DNA from: Liopterus haemorrhoidalis | Taxonomy: Eukaryota > Arthropoda > Insecta > Coleoptera > Dytiscidae | Reading direction: 5' to 3' | Assembly: GCA_963971575.1 (NCBI GenBank) | Contig: OZ020611.1 | Location: 806,001 to 870,000 of the forward strand | DNA: 64,000 bases | Shown here: piece by piece, positions 57,891 through 64,000 of the stretch | Position numbering within the stretch: position 1 is the stretch's first letter | Layout: each line of letters opens with the position of its first letter | Position numbers and translations under genes: made by a program | Notes under the pieces: generated by a model | Databases searched by the model: none | Told to the model about the DNA's origin: nothing | What the model saw: only the letters and a program-made list of their open reading frames with translations

Positions 57891-58033
57891 GGTGAAGTCT
57901 GGATGTCTAAGGCCCGGTCTTTCCACCTTCTGATAAACTTCTGGGTAACTATCTGATAGATAAAGTTATCTGGTACTTTATCTGTTGAATAAATGTCAAC
58001 CCGTCTTTCAATTCAAATTTATCTGTCAGATAA

Positions 58034-58062
58034 AGTCTGTTCCAAACGTTTAGGCGGAATTA
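58034..58062 (+). mobile_element. MITE-1 terminus fragment
   Basis: AGTCTGTTCCAAACGTTTAG then GCGGAATTA; only the first 28 bp before MITE-3 takes over. Confidence 0.6.
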
Positions 58063-58085
58063 TGGTCTATTTCAAATTAAAAAAA

Positions 58086-59185
58086 TTGATGTGAAGTGTG
58101 AATTTTCACACATTTCAGGGTTTTGCAGGTATTTAGTAAGTGAATGATGATTATTTTGGATGCGAAAACAAATTTTATATTAAAATATTTTTTTGTTAAT
58201 TTTAATTTGAACGCCTAATACCATTATTTAGGTTTCTAAATATGTGCAGTATTTTTTTTTTTATATAGCAAGGTTCATTAGGATTTTAAAAAATTGCGCC
58301 TATGGCTTCCATTGGTTGTTATAAGTTCCGCCCCTCTGATTTCGTGTACATTGAAACAGAATTAAATTATAATTTAAACAATTTCCACTGGCTATTAAAT
58401 TTACGCTTTTAAAAATTAAATGCAACATTTGCCAAAATATAATTAGAATTTTGAAAAAATAATTTAAACAATATAGATATTAAAAAAAATAAATAAATAA
58501 TATAGTCTCTTCTCCAGGGTTCGATCCCTATCGGATCGGGTTACATGGGTAAAAAGTCAGCGTCAAATACCACTAGACCAGCACACACGTTAGTGTTGCT
58601 TGTTACAAAGCTATAACATGTAAATGTACATATGTGTACATTATTAGCCAAAAATCACAAAAAAATGCGTTTTTTTCCAAAAACCTAATCTGATCAAAAA
58701 TTCCTGTTGAACTATTCCGGTTCACACCAATGTACATTACTTAGAATTTTTTCAGTTTTTTAGTTTAAACCATATGGGCTACAGGGTATGGGACAAAAAA
58801 TTTTTTGCACAATTTTGGCAAAAAACGCTTCAAAATAATTTATTTTGCAAAAATAAAAATTTGATCGTTAATCCACGTACCAAGGGCTTTCATTTGATAC
58901 CCTACTCAGAATTATAAAAAAATATTTTTTTTTTCCATGAGCACATATTTGTTTATATTTTTAGGGGGGTATGTTTTTTAGATGTTTTAGTATTTTTCCT
59001 ATGTGCGGGTCAAAGAGTTGTATAAGCATGCCAAATTTCAACTCTCTAGGTTTAGCCGTTTGGCTACAATTTTAACCGAACAGACAGACAGACAGACAGA
59101 GAGACAGACAGAGAGACAGACAGACAGACAGACGACAAAATGACGGTATAAGGGTTTTTTGGTCATACCTACAAAACCCTAAAAA
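58086..59185 (+). mobile_element. HINE-B copy nested in MITE-3
   Basis: TTGATGTGAAGTGTGAATTT to CATACCTACAAAACCCTAAA. The CAGA core is at 59083-59134. A second-type tRNA-like module is at 58513-58600. Confidence 0.85.
58513..58600 (-). other. tRNA-like module in HINE-B, second type
   Basis: The minus strand reads GCTGGTCTAGTGGTATTTGA (A-box), then GGGATCGAACCCTGG (fits GWTCRANNC), ending GAGAAGAGAC, like the module at 30225. The spacing is right for a tRNA relic; the acceptor stem has decayed. Confidence 0.62.
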
Positions 59186-59460
59186 GTAGATAGCGCCGCG
59201 AACCGAGTACGATTTACACTGGATAAATACAGTATAGCGGAAAATTTAAACTAGGGCACGGGCGTAGTAACTTGGTTAGCGAGTGTTTTTTTTTTTTAAT
59301 TTAAAAAAGGTTAATAAGATATTGAAATAAACAAGGATAATACACTTACGTTATTTATACGGCATAAATTAAGTTAAATGGGAAATTTGAAAAAAAATAT
59401 TGATTTTAAAAATTATGTTCAAAATTTTAAAAATAATCAATTCAAATTTATCTATCAGAT

Positions 59461-59990
59461 AAAGTCTGTTCCAAAGGGTTAGGTGGAACTAGATTTTGCA
59501 ATCTAAGCTTTGTAAATCATACTTACAATAAACATTTTTTGGTTAAGGTTAATATTTTAAAATGTCATTTTCTTTATATTTCGATTTTTTGTTTTATTAT
59601 TAATACAAATTTTCCATTTATTTATTTTTTTGTCATTAAAATATCTAAAAAAAAATATTTAATTTTGACATGTCATTCGTTTCCATGGTTTCATTGTTTT
59701 TTTTTTTTTTTTATTTTTTTAATGGCCTTTGCTACTGTGGCAATTAGCCAGGACAATTTTTGTTTGAGAAAATTTCCATGCCATAACCGGGATTTGAACC
59801 CGAGCCCCCATGGTTGGTAGTCAAATGAGCTGACCACTACGCCATAGCGACCGGCAGTTTCATTGTTGGAATTTTAAATTTTGACATCCCAACGTGAAAA
59901 ATGAAATAACCCAAGCACGGTCCCTTCTAGTGACAACCTAAAAGAACTAAATTCCCATTTAGTTCCGCTTAACCATTTGGAACAGACTGT
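59461..59990. mobile_element. MITE-1 copy with nested SINE-1
   Basis: AGTCTGTTCCAAAGGGTTAG to CCATTTGGAACAGACTG; SINE-1 at 59697-59856. Confidence 0.87.
59697..59856 (-). mobile_element. SINE-1 copy
   Basis: Minus-strand head TGCCGGTCGCTATGGCGTAG with A-box TAGTGGTCAGC and B-box GGTTCAAATCC, the shared body and an A-rich tail. Target duplication GTTTCATTG (59688-59696 and 59857-59865). The anticodon region differs from the copy at 24184. Confidence 0.9.
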
Positions 59991-60143
59991 ACTATATATA
60001 AAAAGACAGATTTGGCTAAAAGAGTTTAAACAAAGCAATAAAACAAACAATATATCTTCAGAGCTAAAATTTGTTATTTAAATAATTATTGTAAATAAAA
60101 ATTAAAAATATATGTATATATGAAGGTCTAATATGTAAAAAAA

Positions 60144-60846
60144 TCAGCTGTGGCCACCATAGGACCGACCGCCATCATAAAGTACTTGTATAAAATACAT
60201 TCTAGCAGCAGAGTAGAAATAACTTAACCTAATATTTTCTAACAGAGATATTATTTATCATGACCATGGAAACGTTACATGTAAGTATAAAAAAACTGAG
60301 ACTTTTAAAAAAAGAAAAATTTTACAAAACTTTTTTAAATTTTTCGTGTTATCAAAAAACGTCTCAAATAAAAGTTATTAGTTATAACATTTATAGCAAC
60401 TTTTGTTAAATAATTCTTTTCGAAATATTTTTCTGTTGCTAAATATTCGCAGAAATCTTAAAATCGACACGAGTAAACTCCCATTTATAGTCAACCGATT
60501 TTTACCAAAAGTTAACCAACTCGTGCCATTGATGTCAAAAGTTTAAATATGCAGTTTCATAAAAATCCTTTTAGCCGAATTTGCTCTGCATGTGTACACA
60601 GACAGACGGACAGACGGACGGACAGACGGACAGAGAGACTGACAGACATCATGCTAAAAATAATCAAAACGTTATGTAGGGACCTCAATTGGTAGAGATT
60701 CATCGAAATCTCGAAATGTCAAAATCGGTATGATCACAATACCTCCCTTATATATGTTTTATTTATTTTTTAAATTTATTTTGGGCTTGACTGCTAGGAA
60801 CATTACCCAGGATACAACTTATATATGTTGGCGGATGGTAAAAAAA
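60144..60846 (+). mobile_element. HINE-A copy next to gene 4
   Basis: TCAGCTGTGGCCACCATAGG to GTTGGCGGATGGTAAAAA. The GTCY core is at 60598-60650. A 61-bp retroinsert lies inside at 60757. It ends directly at the conserved flank of gene 4. Confidence 0.85.
60757..60817 (-). mobile_element. 61-bp truncated retroinsert
   Basis: Flanked by the 10-bp duplication CTTATATATG (60747-60756 and 60818-60827). The minus strand ends in an A-rich tail (AAAAATAAATAAAA), so it is the extreme 3' end of a retroelement. Confidence 0.75.
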
Positions 60847-60847
60847 A

Positions 60848-60943
60848 TAGTAACTACGCAACACTTTTTTCTGATATTTTATTTATTTTATTATACAAAC
60901 ATGTCATTTTTATTTCTTATTAAATTTTAAAATTGATTGAAAA
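60848..60943 (+). promoter_or_regulatory. Conserved 5' flank of four-helix gene 4
   Basis: TAGTAACTACGCAACACTTT to TTAAATTTTAAAATTGATTG, nearly identical to 49372-49464. Confidence 0.5.
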
Positions 60944-61456
60944 ATGGTACTGAAGAAATGGGAATTGATTCTTTTAATACTAGCTATAATTTTTGGCATT
61001 ATTTTAAATGGTATATCTGTTGTTGCCTTGTTGCTGGTATGCCGCAAAATAACAACATCAATGATACTAACTGTTGTTGCTGATATTGTTATTCTGCTGG
61101 GCAGTAATATATGTGCAATTGTGGCAATTTTCCTAAAGAAACATAAATTTCTGGTTCTGACAATATCATCATGTCTGTTTGGAGTTGGACTGCTTGGCAA
61201 TTGTGCCTACTTATATTTTTGCATCAGTGCAGTGATAAATGTATCGGATTCTTACGATGGTTTCGACATCGCCCCCAAAGAGCTACTGATGAACTTGGGG
61301 ATTATGTCTCTCGGATGCATTTCTAATTTCGTGAACATACTTGTCGTTGGGACATACGTGGCATGCGCCAGCTTTCCTGCATTAAAATTGCGAAAACGAA
61401 TAGATAGAGAAAATAATCGTCCTGGCACTGGCACTCCGGCAAACACTGAAGCTTGA
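60944..61456 (+). CDS. Four-helix membrane protein, paralogue 4
   Basis: 170 residues, identical to paralogue 2 except His for Arg at residue 67 in the basic turn after helix 2. Nucleotide identity is also near total and extends from about 90 bp upstream to about 270 bp downstream, so this is a recent duplicate or a product of gene conversion. Layout as for paralogue 2: four helices, both ends probably cytosolic, tail LRKRIDRENNRPG. Function unknown. Confidence 0.8.
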   Translation: MVLKKWELILLILAIIFGIILNGISVVALLLVCRKITTSMILTVVADIVILLGSNICAIVAIFLKKHKFLVLTISSCLFGVGLLGNCAYLYFCISAVINVSDSYDGFDIAPKELLMNLGIMSLGCISNFVNILVVGTYVACASFPALKLRKRIDRENNRPGTGTPANTEA

Positions 61457-61589
61457 TATCATTCCTTGTAAACTTGTCTGTTTCCAAAATATAACAAGTA
61501 TTGTCAATATTTAAATGTGTCTTGATATTCATTACATGTTACACTGCCATTATTGTTGAAGGAACTGTTACATTTAATATGTTCACTTT

Positions 61590-61760
61590 ATGCTGTTTAC
61601 TTTTGTAAAAACATACTAAGAATACATTTTGATTTCAATAATTTGCACTGTTGAAATTCTATGTCATGTTGGTATTAAAAAATGATAAAAAATGTCACTT
61701 TATTAAAATGCTATTCTACAATATTTGACATATGTCATAATGAAAAATGATATCTTTAGT
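61590..61760 (+). repeat. Old MITE-2 in the 3' flank of gene 4
   Basis: TGCTGTTTACTTTTGTAAAA to about 61758, where identity with the flank of gene 2 ends abruptly (after GAAAAATGATATCTTTA). Confidence 0.65.
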
Positions 61761-62104
61761 ATTGAAGCGCTCGCTTAGGGCGTTCCACCTTGTATTTTTA
61801 TTTATAGGGAAAAATTGCTAAGCGATATGACATCTGGTGGGATTGAAGGAACTACAGAAATAGACATTGTGTCGCGCTTTTTTTTATAAAAAATGTTTGC
61901 ATAAAAATATATTTGCATAAAAACAAGTATTAATATTGTAGCAAAATTACAAAAACCACCAGTAAACATTTTCCATAAGTAAAATTCACGTTGTTTATAT
62001 GTAACGAATGTCTATTTTGAAGGTTCCAAGTTTGCCGAAATAGCGCTGCAATCTTAAAATACTTCCCCTATATTCCAAAATATAGTTTTATTTCCGTTTA
62101 ATTA
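61761..62104. other. No recognised feature
   Basis: Unassigned sequence that replaces the region found downstream of gene 2. Confidence 0.3.
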
Positions 62105-62403
62105 TAAACGGTTCACTTTTGTAAGAACAAACTAAGAAGGAATTTTGTTTTCAATAGTTTGCACCTTTGAAGCTGTATGTCATGTTGGTATTAAAAAATG
62201 TCACTTTTTTAAAATGTCGATGCATTTGATAGATGTCATAATGAAAAATGATATCTTATTTATAATGATCATAACCTTATCAACCTAAAGTCGGTTTTAC
62301 AGCGTAAGGAATATTTTTAATTGACATTTAAAGTCAGTAACACATCATAAAAATAACCAAAATAACCAGATCTAGTGTGTTCTTACAAAAGTGAACAGCT
62401 TAT
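62105..62403 (+). mobile_element. MITE-2 copy
   Basis: CGGTTCACTTTTGTAAGAAC to TTACAAAAGTGAACAGCTTA, about 300 bp, complete. Confidence 0.85.
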
Positions 62404-62410
62404 ATCAATT

Positions 62411-62713
62411 TTATAAGCTGTTCACTTTTGTAAGAACAAACTAAGAGGGAATTTTGTTTTCAATAGTTTGCACCTTTGAAGCTGTATGTCATGTTCGTAT
62501 TAAAAAATGTCACTTTTTTAAAATGTCGATCCATTTGACATATGTCATAATGAAAAATGATATCTTAATTATAATGATCATAACCTTATCAATCTAAAGT
62601 CGGTTTTACAACTTAAGGAATATTTTTAATTGACATTTAAAGTCAGTAACACACCATAAAAGTAACCAAAATAACCAGATCTAGTGTGTTCTTACAAAAG
62701 TGAATAGCTTATA
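62411..62713 (+). mobile_element. MITE-2 copy, tandem
   Basis: TATAAGCTGTTCACTTTTGT to TTACAAAAGTGAATAGCTTA; same orientation as the previous copy, about 8 bp away. Confidence 0.85.
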
Positions 62714-62815
62714 CTTGAGACGTTATTTGATAAAACGAAAAATTTTGAAAATTCAATAAAATTCAAAAAATCTCAATACCTCCCTCATGGGTAAAAAATT
62801 TCGGTAAAAAATAAA
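62714..62815 (+). mobile_element. HINE-A remnant
   Basis: ACTTGAGACGTTATTTGATA and later CAATACCTCCCTCAT ... TTTCGGTAAAAA: internal and 3'-end pieces with the core lost. Confidence 0.55.
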
Positions 62816-62824
62816 TAAATAATA

Positions 62825-62882
62825 ATAATAGTAACTAAGCGACAACTGTTTGCTGATATTTTATTTATTTTATATTTTATTA
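62825..62882 (+). pseudogene. Orphan 5' flank of a fifth four-helix gene
   Basis: ATAGTAACTAAGCGACAACT and GCTGATATTTTATTTATTTT match the flanks of genes 2 to 4, after a HINE-A end as in those genes. The match stops before the TTAAATTTTAAAATT block and the ATG; MITE-2 and MITE-3 sequence follows. The coding part is gone. Confidence 0.7.
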
Positions 62883-63071
62883 AGTAACCAAAATAACCAG
62901 ATCTATGGTCTATTTCAAAGTAGAAAAATGTGTGTAAGAAGATAGGAGCTGTTTGTCCTTGCTTTGGATTGGTTTAGATCGTCATCCCTATTACACTGTA
63001 AAAATATTGTATTTAGTCCAAGTTGACAGATGTTCAGTGTCGTACATTGGAAATATATATTATTTATATTA

Positions 63072-63478
63072 CAGTCTGTTCCAAACGGTTAGGCGGAACT
63101 AAATGGGAATTTCGTTCTTTTAGGTTGTCCACGAGGAGGGACCTTGCTTGGGTTATTTCATTTTTCATGTTGGAATGTCAGAATTTAAAATTCCAACAAT
63201 GAATCCATGGAAACGAATGACATATGTCAAAATTTAATAATTTTTTTACTTATTTTATTGACAAAAAATAAATAAATGGGCAATTTGTATTAAGAATGAC
63301 ACAAAAAATCAAAATATAAAGAAAATGACATTTTAAAATGATATTAACCTTAACCAAAAAATGCTTATTGTAAGTATGATTTACAAAGCTTAAACAAAAC
63401 GGTCTAAAAGCACGATTTAAACGATGAAAGTAACTAGATTGCAAAATCTAGTTCCGCCTAACCGTTTGGAACAGACTG
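63072..63478. mobile_element. MITE-1 copy in MITE-3 (first)
   Basis: CAGTCTGTTCCAAACGGTTA to GTTTGGAACAGACTG, flanked by TA (63070-63071 and 63479-63480). Confidence 0.9.
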
Positions 63479-63496
63479 TATTAAATTTTTCTCATA

Positions 63497-63893
63497 AAGT
63501 CTGTTCCAAACGGTTAGGCGGAACTAGATTTGGCAATCTAGTTACTTTCATCGTTTAAATAATGCTTTTCGGCCGTTTTGTTTAAGCTTTGTAAATCATA
63601 CTTACAATAAAAATTTTTTGGTTAAGGTTAATATCATTTTAAAATGTCATTTTCTTTATATTTTGATTTTTTGTGTCATTCTTAATACAAATTTCCCATT
63701 TATTTATTTTTTTGTGATTAAAATACGTAAAAAAAATGACATATGTCATTCGTTTCCATGGTTTCATTGTTAGAATTTTAAATTTTGACATTTCAACGTG
63801 AAAAATGAAATAACCCAAGCAAGGTCCCTTCTCGTGACAACCTAAAAGAACGAAATTCTTATTTAGTTCCGCTTAACCGTTTGGAACACACTG
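63497..63893. mobile_element. MITE-1 copy in MITE-3 (second)
   Basis: AAGTCTGTTCCAAACGGTTA to GTTTGGAACACACTG, followed by TA (63894-63895). It lies 18 bp from the first copy, in opposite orientation. Confidence 0.88.
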
Positions 63894-64000
63894 TATATTT
63901 TGTTATTATTTACATATTTAGACTTTTATTTATATTCCTGGCGTAGATTTTATGGAGAAAATTCTCCATGTAATTTGTTTTTACGCAGTTATATATTTTT

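Larger units (their letters stand above)
58062..60135 (+). mobile_element. MITE-3 copy with three layers of insertions
   Basis: The MITE-3 pieces are 58062-58085, 59185-59458 and 59991-60135. HINE-B (58086-59185) sits in the A-run next to the terminus. MITE-1 (59461-59990) sits in the middle and itself holds SINE-1. The 3' third is missing before HINE-A at 60144. Confidence 0.82.
62898..64000 (-). mobile_element. MITE-3 copy with two MITE-1 insertions, runs off the window
   Basis: TATGGTCTATTTCAAAGTAG, then AGGAGCTGTTTGTCCTTGCT, in reverse orientation to 51156. MITE-1 copies at 63072-63478 and 63497-63893 are both in TA sites. MITE-3 resumes TTTTGTTATTATTTACATAT at 63897 and continues to the end. 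Confidence 0.85.

Overview
This is an AT-rich stretch of a large, repeat-laden arthropod genome, most likely an insect. The case for a eukaryote is direct: tRNA-derived SINEs with A-tails and target-site duplications, LINE reverse-transcriptase fragments, mariner, hAT and PIF/Harbinger transposase remains, GTCY-cored Helentron-like repeats and long microsatellites. There is no bacterial operon structure, no rRNA, no functional tRNA and no CRISPR. I cannot name the species. All family names below (HINE-A/B/C, MITE-1 to -4, SINE-1/2, Mar-1/2/3, FB-1) are my own labels.

Layout. 1-5.7 kb: LINE and hAT transposase debris cut by a palindromic element and a mariner, then a Helentron-like repeat. 5.8-10.3 kb: a non-autonomous hAT with a perfect 8-bp target duplication, two Helentron-like repeats, and an internally deleted PIF/Harbinger keeping an MADF gene piece and a transposase N-terminus. 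10.3-15 kb: mostly unrecognised DNA plus a HINE-A hit by a class-II-tRNA SINE. 15.0-17.5 kb: a foldback-type element whose right arm is a 1.5-kb array of 16-bp units with 144-bp higher-order periodicity; a second copy lies at 20.8 kb. 18.3-19.9 kb: a 5'-truncated LINE with a largely open RT frame. 21.7-26.4 kb: four HINE-A copies. 27-28.1 kb: a tandem repeat of exactly 164 bp. 28-43 kb: five mariner-type copies of three families, a degraded transposon protein gene, palindromes and deeply nested repeats. 44-64 kb: a dense MITE field holding the only convincing protein-coding genes.

The genes. Four single-exon paralogues, all on the + strand (46890, 49465, 56612, 60944), encode 168-170-residue proteins with four predicted membrane helices, a KKWE N-terminus and, in three of them, a conserved polar tail. 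Copies 2 and 4 differ by one residue, so a block of about 0.9 kb was duplicated recently. A fifth 5' flank without its gene survives at 62.83 kb. The flanks of at least three copies abut the same end of HINE-A, so the repeats may have taken part in amplifying the genes. I do not recognise the protein family; it is the best candidate here for an undescribed system.

Almost everything else is mobile DNA. Its order of insertion can be read from nested copies, which also fix the ends and target sites of several families.
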